Assembly (NCBI RefSeq): GCF_963855985.1
Contig: NC_087093.1
Location: forward strand, 15,515,001-15,579,000
Length of the DNA: 64,000 nucleotides
Reading direction: 5' to 3'
Source of the DNA: Ostrinia nubilalis
Taxonomy: Eukaryota; Arthropoda; Insecta; Lepidoptera; Crambidae
A program made the translations under genes and the position numbers. Position 1 is the stretch's first letter. Every line of letters begins with the position of its first letter. The notes under the pieces were generated by a model. It saw only the letters and a program-made list of their open reading frames with translations. It did no database searches and was not told the origin of the DNA. Positions 43,801 through 57,500 of the stretch are shown here, one piece after another.

Positions 43801-46800
43801 TCAACTTATGCACTCAGAAACTCTATTGTTTTGTGTAACTGTGAAGTTAAAATAATAGTTATGTAGATTAGAGATGAGTAATAATACAGTTGTAGAGTTT
43901 GTTTCCTAGCAACTGTGTTTGTTAAGTAAAAAAACTTAGGGCCGGTTTCACGGATTCCTATAATATGTATTAACGCTACCTAACAAATAAAGGTATGACG
44001 GGGCACCGGTGACATTGCAAATCCTAAACCAAAATTGGTTGTTTATTCGACACATAAATACTTCTATGTTTTTATAGTTCCTTGATCACACATCGTATCC
44101 CTTGCCTCGCATATCTCCCATTACGTCGGCGTTACGAGCACGTTGCGTCATAGCTTCTTTTTTATTCGAAGACGACCTTATTTAGCAGGCGTGTAATATT
44201 CCCGGAATGAGAGTGTTATTCCGAGCCGTAGAGGCTTCGCATCGCAACGCATCGCATTGGCAAGGCTGGAATAATGATGTTAGTGATGACGTTATTTATT
44301 GACTCTGGGTTAATATTTAAATTTATTGGGAGCAAAGTAGGAAGGTTTGTGTCAGTCAAATGACGTCTACTGCTGGACAAAGGCCTCCCCCAAGGACTTC
44401 CATAGCGGTTAATCCGAAGGTTTCCATAACTCTACCGAATTAGTTATTAGTACCTTCTTACTTCCCGCGACCTTTACGAGATCGTCGGTCCACCTAGTAG
44501 GAGGCCTGCCCACGCTACGTCTTCCAGCCCAGGACCAGGGCAGCGCAGGACCGTGCATTGTGGAAAACCTTGGAGGAGGCCTTTGTCCAGCAGTGGACGT
44601 CATTTGGCTGAAACGAACGAACGAACGAACGAACCTTCGTACTACTATGGAACTTAGTTTAGCAATTTTAAAACTATTTTTTGTATCATTTTGATTTGGA
44701 ATCGATATGTTATCGCGGTTTTTCATAGTTCAATATAAATAAAATTATGCAAAATGTTGACTGTTTACATATCATTGATGCAGTACACCTATGTACTTAG
44801 TATGAATATTATGTATGTTTTCAAAGTTTCATCACCATAATAATCTATTTCGACTGTGCACTTACCCTTACTACAAATGCGTAGTCCTTTAATATTAATG
44901 ACGTAATGTGCTACGGAGTGCTACGGCATCTCGTAGCAATTAATTTGGGTTCGGAGGCCCATCGATCAGGCGCGTAGCCCGTAGCTTCATCTGGCCAGTG
45001 CCTTAGGTAATCTTTTGCGGTGATGTAGCGTGTGAATTTTCCCATATTAATAGTCCTTTAATATTAATAATGTAATGGGCTACGAAGTGCTACGACATCT
45101 CGTAGCAATTAATTTGGGATCGGAGGCTCATCGATCAGGCGCGTAGCTTCATTTGGCCAGTGCCCTAGGTAATCTTTTGCTGTGACGTTGCGTGTGCATT
45201 TCCCCTTATCACGAATGCGTAGTCCTTTATTATTAACGAACGTTATGTGCTACGAAGTACTACGGCATCTCGTAGCAATTAATTTAGAAGCCACTATAGC
45301 CGAACGGTGAAGGGGTTGGACTGGCCGACTCGTGATCCGGGGAACGCGGGTTCGGTCCCCTCTGCCGCTTGACTATTGTGGTTCAGCTCACTCGTGACAC
45401 AAGCATGTTTAGCTTAGTACGAGGGGCTAACGGGAGTAAAAAAAAAAAGTTTGGGTTCGGAGGCTCTTCGATCAGGCCCGTAGCCCGTAACTTCATCTGG
45501 CCAGTTCTTAATCTTCTGCGGTGACTTTGCGTGTGCATTTTCTCTTATTGTGAATGCGTAGTCCTTTAATATTAATAATGAACGTAATGTGCTCCGGAGT
45601 GCTACGGTATCTCATAGCAATTAATTTGGGTTCCGAAGCCCATCGATCAGGCGCGTAGCTTCATCTGGCCAGTGCCATCTTCTGCGGTGACGTTGTAAGG
45701 GCTACCTAAATAAACTCCTACAAACGTTTCTTCGACATTACGGTACTCCGACACTACTGAATATCGACGTGACTTTACTTAGAACTACACTACTCAGATA
45801 AAGGCGTAATATTATTTGTCTGAGTAGTGTAGTGTCAAAGTTAAGTCATGTCGATATTCAGTAATGTCGAAGTTTATTTAGGTGACGTCGTGAGACGCCA
45901 TCATGCCATGAATGTAGGTAGGTACTTGTTGGTGCGCTGAGTAATGTTCAGTGAGTCATGCATATTTGTCTTATGAGCAGAGAAATGTGGATGATAAATG
46001 TATTTGGCATTTTGTCTTGAATGTAGAAAATAGCTAGGTACATAGATAGTTCCCAGACTGAAGAAATTCGAAAGCATCTTTTGAAATGTGTGTGTTGATT
46101 AATATTTGGAAATATGTTCATTATAGTTTCGTTACATTTAGGTATTTGTAATTAAATATTTTATGCGTTAAGTTTTTGGGCTACAACACAACCAATTTTA
46201 AGCTCCAAATAAGTAGTACATAAATAGTATTATCACAAAGTAATTATGTGAATTTGTCCAGCAATGGACTTTCGGTTGAAACGAACGAACGAACGTATTA
46301 TGTGATAAAGCTATTGCAAGTGAATAAAAACCCCAATACCTATTAATAGAAATGCTGTGCTTACTCGTAGTCAACAAACTAAAAAGAAAACTACACAAAA
46401 ACCTGAACTAGTTCATGGAGAGCCGACGTTCATGCACATAATAGGCTTTAGAAGCTGTCTCGAGATAAAAGCTCCGCACGTTAGCTAATAGATAAAACAA
46501 ACTGCGGACTTAACTGAAACAAACTTCCCGTTTTTATTGACTGAGTTTGTGTACGGAAACGTAACTTTGCTAAGTAGAGTTGAAGTTTCAGTTTAGCCAT
46601 TTCTGTAAACATTGGGATTTAAGCAATATGGATCGCAAATTAGGTAGGTTAACATTAAATTTTTGGTTGAATTGGCTTTGATTCCAATATTTATAGTTTA
46701 CAATGTCCAGATTGGACACAAATAATGTAAAATTACTGTGTGTACTAATTGTTATAGGTTTGCCTAGGACATTGCAAGCTCAAATGAACTTGTGACAGAT

Positions 46801-49800
46801 TGTCTGAAAACTAAATTAATGAGAACTTTTCTTTTATTGAGGTCGGTTAAAAATAAATGTGGCCATGTTAAGCCATTCGTCCAACGCTTGTGGGTGTAAG
46901 AACACTAAACTTGTACCTAATCTCAGTTCTTGTATGACAATCCTCACAATAATGTAAGAAGAAGATTATTCAATTGTGACTTCTGCAGTTCTTGTATGAC
47001 AACCCTCACAATGTAAGAAAAATATTTATTTGAGTCTGTTAAAGTAGATCTTACTCTATGAAATTCAATGAGCCAACCCTAAACCCGTTTCAACAATTCA
47101 GCTCTAAAATCTAGGTTGGCCACACTCGGGCGCTTTAAATAATACATCACGGATCTTTGCCGCCTTTTGGCAAGCTGTTACGTAAGCGCGGTTTACACGC
47201 TGTGACGTCATAGATCACCCTTTTGGTCAAGTAATTTATTTAAGACTATTTAAAAAGTTTTGGGTTCATTCAGTAATTCAACTGAAGTTTTACTGTTTTG
47301 TGCTATTCTGTCTATAAGCTGAAATTCTACATATAAGTAATTTTGGAAAAGGAAAGTGATAGGCAATGATGCATCATTTGACTTTTTAACATAATTGTAA
47401 CGCTTTTATTTGCATTCGATATGTTACCCTCATGATAGGCACGACACACGAGGAACATTTTCATGAATTGTCTCGTGGTTGATTGCCACATGCCAGAAGT
47501 TGCTATGTACGGTAGCTACGAAAGTTCGTAGCAAATGTTGCGATGGTAGAACTACATCAAATAACTAATATTACGTATTTTCATTATGCGACAACCCAGA
47601 ACAAGGAGAGCCGACTCCAAATAATGGGAAAAAGTCAAAAAGGTTAGGGAAAAGAAGAAAGAGGAAGATGTTTTCATTATGTCATGTAAGACGATTCTTG
47701 TGGCCTCAGTGGTATGCACGAGATAAAAAATAAGTGGAATACAAGTAAGTTTCATAGAAAACAATCCCAAGATATCTTCTCAACTATAATCAGGTCGCAT
47801 TATTAACTATTCTGTCACACTAGTCGTGCCGTGTAAACGCCGCGCAAACTCTCGCGGTCGGCACTTTGAGCATTCGCGCGGAAATGTGCCCCAGAACGGC
47901 GCGTCAAATAACCCCCAAGTATCTAAGCATCTTGCGCTTGAAATAAGCGCTTTAAGCGCGTTTAGGCGACACGGTATGCGAGCTAAAAGCTTAATTTACA
48001 GGTGTTTAAGCCTTGATTAACGGTAATAAGCAAGATAGACAAGTATGCTCAGTAAGGTGCTATTTCCATGAGGCATCAGAAGACATAAGAGTATTTTTTT
48101 AAGTTATTGTGCTCACCTTTAAGCAAATAATGATATTTTATACTTACCTAGTAACTACAATCATTATGACTGTCGATAAGATAGGTAGCTCAAATTTAAG
48201 GACTGAGTAAACCAAGCAGTGCTACCACTTACAACTAAGTATACAGGGTGGAATTTTGTAATGCCACTTGGAGGGAAAGTACTCTTAATGCTGTAGATAG
48301 AAAATTTTATTCAAAGAAAACATTCCTTTATTTTTGAATAGAAAGAGAACTGCATTCAAAGATTTTCTAAAATTTCCCGAAAATCCATCACCATACCACA
48401 CAATTTTCTGTAAATAATTATATGATCAAACGAACTTACCAAGTGAAGTTCGATCTGAATTATCCTGTTTTCGCCGAAGAGATTTATTTTACCGTGTAGT
48501 ACCCCTGTACGACAAGCCAATCCGCACACAATATTCAGCGTAGTAGTAGTAAAAAACAAAAGAGCGGGCAACCCCACCCCTACCACGCCGTGGGCTCGGT
48601 GTCCGAGCGGTCTCATTATATTTAGAGAAGAGATGACATTGACGTTTACCTCTAGGGAAGAAGATATAGAAATCTTCGGGTTGGGAGGGACCTTAAATCT
48701 CTTCGGCGAAAACAGGATAATTCAGATCGAACTTCACTTGGTAAGTTCGTTTGATCATATAATTATCCTGTTTTCGCCTCCGAGATTTATTTTACCGTGT
48801 AGATGTTTAGAGCATGGATCAATGTCCATGTTAAATGGTTAAGAGAGTAAATGTCAATGTACTAAATACATAATAAAGCAATATTTTTGTATTATAATCG
48901 TATTGCATCACTTATTCATAACAATAACAAGTATCACGGTCTCAACAAGATTTTGTTCATTATAGAGTATTATTATTATACATTTATTTGTACTTCTATT
49001 AACTGTTAAGTACGACTACTGATTGTAAAAAGTTGCCAAGACAGTTGACAGAGCATCCTGTCTATCCAGCACACTGGCTAATTGTGTCAACGTTGACAGC
49101 GGCGCAAACCGCAGGCAATACTGCCGCGTGTCGCGTGCTGTGTGGGCCGAACACCCTCGTGTCGACACTCCTTTCCTATATGTATTTATCCAGTTTCATC
49201 TCAGAACTGAGCTTGACGACGGTAGTGGTTAACACCGAATCGATCACAGTGATTGCAAGGCTAACACTCTGATTGTTGTAAAACATAAGCTCGCTTGCAT
49301 TTTAATTAAATAAATAAATAATGTGGTTAATTAAAACTTATTAATTTATTTGGATACAGTTTGACCAGTATTCCAAAACAGTATTAATTTGGATTCCAAG
49401 TAACACTGTTGCGAGGAAAAAGTTTGGTTTCTATTTAATAGCACCTTTTAATAGCATCTTTTGATTCTTGAAACCTGACCTATAAATTATATTATTTATT
49501 TAAATAATTATATATTTCAATAAATTATATGATTTCACTAACGATATTGCTAAGCGTTATTTAATGTTATTATAGGATGCACCCGACTTTAGAATATGCT
49601 AAGAAAATAGAGTAAGGTAGGTACAATGATGTAATTGAGCATTGTAAAAATATTTATTTGTCAGTCATTTGGTGTAGTGGTTTCGAAACGGACTACTATG
49701 CCGAGAGGTCCCGGGTTCGATCCCCGGCCGGGCAGAAATTGAATTGATACATTTTAATTTCTGTGATGGGTCTAGGTGTTACTATGTATAATAATATGTA

Positions 49801-51470
49801 CTTATGTATATAAAAACGGTATTTAAGTATGTTTATATCCGTTGTCTAGGACCCATAGCTTTGCTCAGTTTGGGACTAGGAGCGTAGTGTAAAATGTCGA
49901 AGGAAGGATATTTATTTATTATTTGCGGAGTATATAGCGGAGTCTGGTACGTTTTGTTTGATCCACGACTGCCAAATACAAAACTCACTGCCAAAGAAAG
50001 GTAAGCTTAAATGGGCAATATGGTACTACTGATGTACCTGTTGCCCCAGCATTCTATTTTTTTTTTTTATTTATTTATTTTTTTTGTGAAAAAACGTATT
50101 AACGTCTAAAAAAAAAATGGTCGCCATTCTAAGGCGAATTAATTGGAATTAATTCATGTTAATCGTGTAGAAATCTCTACACCAGACGATAAAATATGAA
50201 TTATGACTAAATCAAAGTTCAAGAAACAAAAAATAGGTTTATGTCATGTACTGAAACCAAAGCGTCTAACATTTTCTGAGACAATATGGAACCAAGCTCC
50301 TACTCCGTGTCTTTATTCAGACACCTTGATTCAGTCAGCTTCAGTATTATGACTGTGATGATTGAATTTTTATAATCATGCTAAAAAAAATAATAACAAA
50401 ATACTAATTCTCAATTTATACTTCATAGAAAGGGAAGAAAGACTCATTCATTATTATGAGTTTGTGGCAGCGTTATCGATTCGTAAAATAATATCGCATT
50501 ATTTTTTGGTATTATTAAAAAATGTCCTTAATCTAAACTAAAGGTTACAAGTAGTGGTAGTACTGGTAGGTACCTACATAATACATAGTTTATTTTATGT
50601 GATTGATTCGTTCTTTGACTGACCAAAGCCCACTAGTCCGGTTGTTATTACAAGCGGCCCGATTTCTTTTTTGATGCGTCAATAATTTTCTATTACATTG
50701 ATTACAATGTAATTATTATTGTGTTATATTTATAAAGGCATAGTTATTATCGCTTTAACGCATAATAAGGTACTTTGCTTGTCTAAAAGATTTAGCAAGA
50801 TAAGAAATGATTCAATGTATTTCATGATGTCGCATCTCTTCTTATGAGAATTATAACGTTATAACATAAATAATTTATACGAACCAATTGTAAAACAGTA
50901 CATGGAGTTAAAACTGACCTCTTTTTTTTTTTTTTTTTAGTAAATAAATAATAATAATGATGATGAAGCCTTACTTTGTAAGACTATCAATAGTATTATT
51001 AGCATTAATCATACATTGATTAGTAGGTACAAACCTACATAATAATGTTTTTCCAATACAAGAAAAAATGACGTCATCTTATGTACCGATACCGATACAG
51101 TTTAAGGAAGCTCTTAGATTTTATCTATTATTTATAGATACAAGCTGGTGAGACGTCATGAATAAAAAAAATAAACTTTGTAAAAATATCAGGGCTAAAG
51201 AAAGGCCGCAAAGAGACAAACAAAAATGTTGCCTGTTTGTTCAGATACAAAACAAACATCCGTTAAAATAAGACCATAATTCTATTTGCTTTTCAGTGGC
51301 TATCGTGTTTATGTAATAAACATATATTAATAAGTTTCTTTAAACCATAAATGAATCTTTTGTTAAAAGTTTAATTGCGGTTAAAATATCATCCCTTTTG
51401 AAGTGCTTAAACCACATAAACTTTGTTTAGCATCTTATATAAACGCTATCTAAGTCCACCATCTAGGAAC

Positions 51471-51503
<33 letters not shown>

Positions 51504-54500
51504 GTGGGTAATCTCAGAATGTACTCGTGTCGACGGATGCGATTAAGAATATTCTTAATATCAACGTCTCTGCGCCGACGTGTATAATTATTTTTTATGT
51601 ATAATTAATTATGTTTACTCGCATGGTTATGATGATTATGAAAAAAATCATCTGGGTTCGAATCGGGAATCGAATAGGTATCTCGGTACAATAAATTCTG
51701 TAACCGGATATTAGGTACATTGCATTTAAAATAAAAATATTTTAAGCGGCCAGCACATAGGTACCTGTACATAGATGGCGCGTCGTCTAGGGACGCGGGT
51801 TACCTTGGTGTTCTGGTCGGTCTTTAATGGCGCTTCCCGCGTTGCGCTGGCAGCGCTGGGTATGCGGCGGGCGGCGCGGCGCTGCGGCGTAAATAACGGC
51901 GCCTGCGCTTGTGGAAGGCGGCGTGGTTGCGCCGCGGGCGGGTGATAGGTCTTAGCCCATCATACCATACAGCAGGGCGTAGCTTGTCGGTACGGCCTCT
52001 GTATAAAGCCTCGATTCACACAGTTATGCGAACGGCTAAAGCTTAAATTATATATTCAGTGCAGCAGCCTGGATTAGTTGTCATATCAAATAAATACCTC
52101 TTTTCCCGTTTTAGAGGATTATAATGAGTTATAGTTGTCGACCGTCGATGTAATTGGTCGACCGACCGGAAATGTAGAAAGATCTTTGTAAGTTTCCAAC
52201 AAAAAAATGTGAGACTGATAAGTACTCACAATCACAATGTCAGTTAATATGAGTCGTTGCATAGAAAAAACGACATATTGTCATACTTCATTATATAAAG
52301 TAGGCATTTATTTCCACTTCGACTCGGTTCGGTCAACAAACCGGCCTAAGGTTTATTTAGGATCTTTTTTCTGACCTTATAATAGCAAGTAATGAATCTA
52401 CATAAATGCACTTTGAATTTTGATCTGATACTTATTTCTTTCTTACTAGCCTTTGTATTTAGACCAATATCGATTGGTGTAATGTATAAAAATACGAAAC
52501 AACAAAATTATTCAGTTACCCTTTGTAGCATTGAACAATGTGTATGGCCACAGGGTCATCGGTCGTTATAAAAACAGGCGGAGGCTCGACTGGGGCGAGT
52601 GCGTCCGCGGCGCCGGGTCATCATGCTCCAAGACGGTTGATGGTTCATAAGGTGTAAGGGAAGGCAAGCTCTTAATGTGGGTAGTTTCGTACAAACGCAA
52701 CATTTTTCTGTATGAGCTCATAATGTTCTGTTTTTACGGCTTTTAAAAATGGCCGAAAAGAAGATACTTAACTCGTAAAAGTGAATAATATTACAATACC
52801 TGGCTATCTCGGTAGTTAATATCTCGTTTTTACTCGCTAGAGCAATAAACGGCTACTGGTTAAAAAATAACCGAACATAAAGTGGCTGCTGGTTAATATC
52901 TCGTATTAACGCTACTGATTAAAAAATGACCCGCAAAAATGACCGAATATAAAGTGGTTGCTGGTTAATATCTCGTATTAACTCGCTAGAGCAGAAAATG
53001 GCTACTGGGTAACATCTCGCATTACCTCGGAGAAAAAAATGGCTACTGGGTAACATCTCGCATTACCTCGGAGCAAAAGAATGGCTACTGGGTAACATCT
53101 CGCATTACCTCGGAGCAAAAAATGGCTACTGGTTAACATCGCGCGTTAACTTGGAGCTAAAAATGGGTCAAAGTTACGCGTCGTGTCACAACGCTTATAA
53201 TAAAAATGTACGAGCACTTGCACAAAATAGTTGTTACAACTAACCTTGTGTTGGGTCTAATTCTCGTCACTACACTGCACAACTTAAAATAATTACGTTT
53301 TTTGTCGGTAAAAACGTCCTGGTGACGTCACTTAAGCATTTTTCTTATACTGCGTGCGGTCGTTGCGCGTGCGCACAAAGGAATGAGACCGCTCGGACAC
53401 CGAGCCCACGGCGTGGTAGGGGTGGGGTTGCCCGCTCTTTTGTTTTTTACTACTACTACGCTGAATATTGTGTGCGGATTGGCTTGTCGTACAGGGGTAC
53501 TACACGGTAAAATAAATCTCGGAGGCGAAAACAGGATAATTAAAATAATTTAAGATTTCATAGTTTTCCTTTCATTTAATTTATTAAGTTTGTTAGAGAG
53601 ATTTCAACCTTATACTTAACCTTAACGATCGATGTAATAAAAATAAAGGGTGTAATTTTTAACAATTTTTAGTTGGTTCGATTCCCGGGTGTGCCATGCA
53701 AATTTTTGGAAATCTTTGAATGTAGTTCTATTTCTTTTCAAAAATAAAGGAATGTTTTCTTTGAGTAAAATTTTCTATCTACAGTATTAAGAGTACTTTC
53801 CCTCCAGGTGGCATTACAAAATTCCACCCTGTATATTTAGTTCCCTGTAGCACAGAATCCTGTAGTAAAACATAACTTATTGGCTACAAAAAAGTGTACG
53901 CATTATAACAATAATTATAAATATATTATTATCATCATAACCCAGCAAAGTTTCCATCAAATCTTGAAAAATACACAAAACTTCATTTAAATAACATTTA
54001 ATTAAGAGTTATTGTACCGCATTTGTACAAATCCTCGAATCTCCGAGGATCCATTCAATTTCGAACAATCCAAAGTTTGTCGATCATAAATTGTTCCCAC
54101 GGGCTAAAACATGATACAGCTCTGAAACAAACAAATTGAAACAACTGTTCCCGTTGATTGGCAGCAAATCCGCGAATTCTTGATCCGATAATTAAAAGGG
54201 AATTCTGAAATCAATATTGGTTATTGGGTCCACTCTTTCAGTAGTAACAATATTGGGTCACAAAAGTGGAAGATCGGGCACTTTAGATTTGATGACATAA
54301 TTGGTTAGCTGATTGAGCAACCAAAGATTTTAAGACACAACTTTTATAAAACACTTCACTTGTAAAAAGCTTTACAAGTTTAAATTCAAAATTCAAATTC
54401 AAATTCATTTATTTTTAAAATTAACTTGCATTTATTAGATGTTTAGTTGTTAAGATACTTTAGTGCCGTATTATGACCACTTATTTATAGCATAAGACTA

Positions 54501-57500
54501 GGCGCAGACCATCGATTTTTCGTCGGCCGATAGTTTAGTCGGGCAGTTGATCAGTATGGGCATGTATGGATGTGCGCACATTACGCCGATTCGATTTGGC
54601 CGGCTAAAAATCGATGGTCTGCCCCTAAAGTGTGTGTTAACTATAGTAAACAAGTACTAAACATAACGAAAACGAGACCAAGCAAATGGGAAGGTTAGAT
54701 TTTAAAGACTCTCTCACTAAATCGAATATATGGACCTACGTCGCAGCTTCATTATGAAGCCTTCATAAAAACTTTGCTGAGTAAAATGAGCAAACCTTAT
54801 CTCGCCTTATAAATTGATAGCAATGATTATATCAAGCCTCCAATTGATATACTAAGCGCTGTAGGCGTTAACGTAACGTAGTTAAGTGCGCCGTAGGATA
54901 ATAAATTAACACCCCGACCGCTAAGCCCTTCGCCTCGTCCTGAAGTAATAATTGCTGATTTACGGCTTAGCTTGATACGTTGGATCAACGTTTTAGGGAC
55001 TAAGTGGGACTTTGTAGAATAATTTTATATTTTACCTACCTACTTGCTATATGTAAGAGTATCGCAAACAGACATTCTGCATACTAGTAAAACGTTGGAA
55101 AATCCTGCTGCAGGCTGTGGTTAATTTTGTAACTAGTTTTCAGTTTGACTAGTGTCCTAGTTTCGCGGTACGACAATATTTCAGGGATCCCAATTCAACC
55201 TTACCTTCTTATTAGCCTCTTTAAACTTATGAAGAACCTTATTCAATTTACAAATATTCCGTATATCCCTTCAGCTATAATAGTTCTTGGATCATTGCCT
55301 TTGTTTTACCTTGCCACTCTTTTTGGTTTTCTAAATCCCTACGCCCACCACAACCACCTCTATTGTAGTCGATTTCTGGACCAGATTCGTTTTCGGGTCT
55401 CTGTGCAACTTGAGACCACTTATCTGTACGTAATTATTTTAGTTCTTCTCTTATCCCGATCCCAAGTCCCGAAATGAAAACCAAACCCGATATTTACCTG
55501 ACGTCCCGAAATTCGATATGCTTGACGAACAAAACATCACTAGCTAGCGAAAATACGCACATGAGGAAAATTCTGATAATAATATTAATTGGCTATGTTA
55601 TTAGTCCATTAACGAACATTGTAGGCCAATCTGCTTGATCGATAAAGGTTAAATTAATTTAGTATTCAGTGAATATTGAAACAGTTTATTCATTCGGACT
55701 AACTCGGAAAACTAGTGTATATTTTGAAATAAAAAGATGAAGACGATTACATAGAGAAAGACATAAAATTTCACTAACGTCGTATCAAAAGTCATCTTAG
55801 CTGACCTCTAATCTGCAAGATGACAATGACTCTGAAATTAAGGCTATTAACTCCAATTTTATGGCCATCGTCCCATTACAATGTTAGATTGAATAGATAC
55901 GCTTGATTTGATGTTGGAATTACCCATCATATAACCCTCGTAGACAATTACTTTCTTTATTCTTCTGGGCAGGCCCCCTCTACGTGGACTGACGATCTGG
56001 TAAAGGTCGCGGGAGGAGTCTGGATGGGGGCGGCGCAGGACCGGTTGTTATGGAAATCCTTGGGGGAGCCCTTTGTCCAGCAGTAGACGTTAGATGGCTG
56101 AAACGAACGAATTCTTCTGTTCTTGTCATATTAGCAAAACCTGATGTCAGATTTTTTGTCTCCAAACTACCGACATTGCCGACTCGGTCGATTGTACACA
56201 CCCATTTCTTTCGTAACCTGGCAAATAACGTAAATGTACGAAAGAAAATACTGCCTATTTTCTTCTGATTAATTTCGTTACGAGTCTTATGAGAGTCTAA
56301 CATTTCCCCCGGGCTTACTCGGAATTTACTTAGCTTGGTTTTATTGGAGGCTGGGCTGTAAGTAGATTCTGGCTTCACAGGAAAAAAGGTGGGAAGATTC
56401 CTAAATATCAATTGCTGAGCAGTAAGCTATGTTAAATTATGTAAATCCTAATATAAATATACAGAATAAACCAATAAATAAGCAGAATGCGTCACTAAAG
56501 TAGAAATTATTACTTAAAAAAGCTAATATGTATTCAAATGAAAATTGCATATAGGCATTAGTTTACAGTGTTAAAAAAAACCTTTTTTTACGCATCGTTA
56601 ATTTCTTTAATAGTTTGTGACAAATACTGAAATTATCTGAAATTCAAATAATTTAAATAAATGTCTAGAAAAAGAATTGCATAAAATATATTATGTTAAT
56701 TTGATAGGTATATCCTAAGGTAATAAAAGTTAGTTTGAATTTCAGCCTGTAAATTTTCCATTGTTTTTTTGAATTGAATAGAAGCTTACCTAGGAATCAA
56801 TGCGGCCATATTGGGTCGTACGTAAAGCAGCGTATTATTGATAAAATATAGTAGTTTTTCGTTGAATAAACTTGTCTACTGGGTGGACCGGTGATCTGGT
56901 GAAGGTCGCGGGAAGTACCTGGATGCGGGCAGCTCAGGACCGGTCGTTGTGGAATTCCTTGGGGGATTTGTCCAGCAGTGGACGTCATTTGGCTGAAACG
57001 AACGAACGAATGAATGAAATAGTTAGTTTTGGTAAAATAATGTGTCATCGTCTTAAGAATGAATTTAGAATTTCAGCGATACTTTTCCCATTGTTTTCTC
57101 GAACAGTGTACCTACCATGAGTTTACGTTAGGTGTGCTCGCTAGCGAAAACGTCAAAAATCTCTATGGAGATTTTGTTTCTTGAAAGTAGCCGCTAGGGT
57201 TTTTTACGCAGTCGCTAGCGAGCACACGTAACGTAAACTCATGGTAAGCACACTGAATAGAAGTTATGTATAGTTAAAGTCGGTAGTAAAACAGCATTCA
57301 TAAAATAAAATACTTTTCCGTTAAATAAGCTTTCTAGAAAAATCATTTACTGTCTCTTTCGAATTCCATCGGAGTCCGAGATAAAAGCCGGGACAGACGG
57401 CCGAGTGATTAAATAAGAATCGGATTTATTCCTTTTGTAGATTTCTGATAATGTTCTTTTATCTTTGCTAAGTCGACTTTATGAATCGTTGGCTCGCTGA

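Larger units (their letters stand above)
48244..53831. mobile_element. 5.6-kb segment bounded by inverted repeats with TA on both sides
   Basis: Left end CAGGGTGGAATTTTGTAATG, right end its complement; both are followed by TA. Homology continues inward for about 150 bp. A second inverted pair, 48412-48616 and 53384-53540, carries AAAGAGCGGGCAACCCCACC and CGAGCCCACGGCGTGGTAGG. An extra internal copy of the CGGCGAAAACAGGATAATTC block lies at 48695-48805. No transposase frame is visible between the ends, which hold a SINE, poly-T tracts, a GC island and a minisatellite. It may be a large non-autonomous transposon or two inverted insertions. Confidence 0.6.

Noticed and set aside
55145..55477. 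110-codon hydrophobic open frame on plus
   Set aside because: Starts with TTG, no recognisable motif, no splice or promoter context, inside a long intron.
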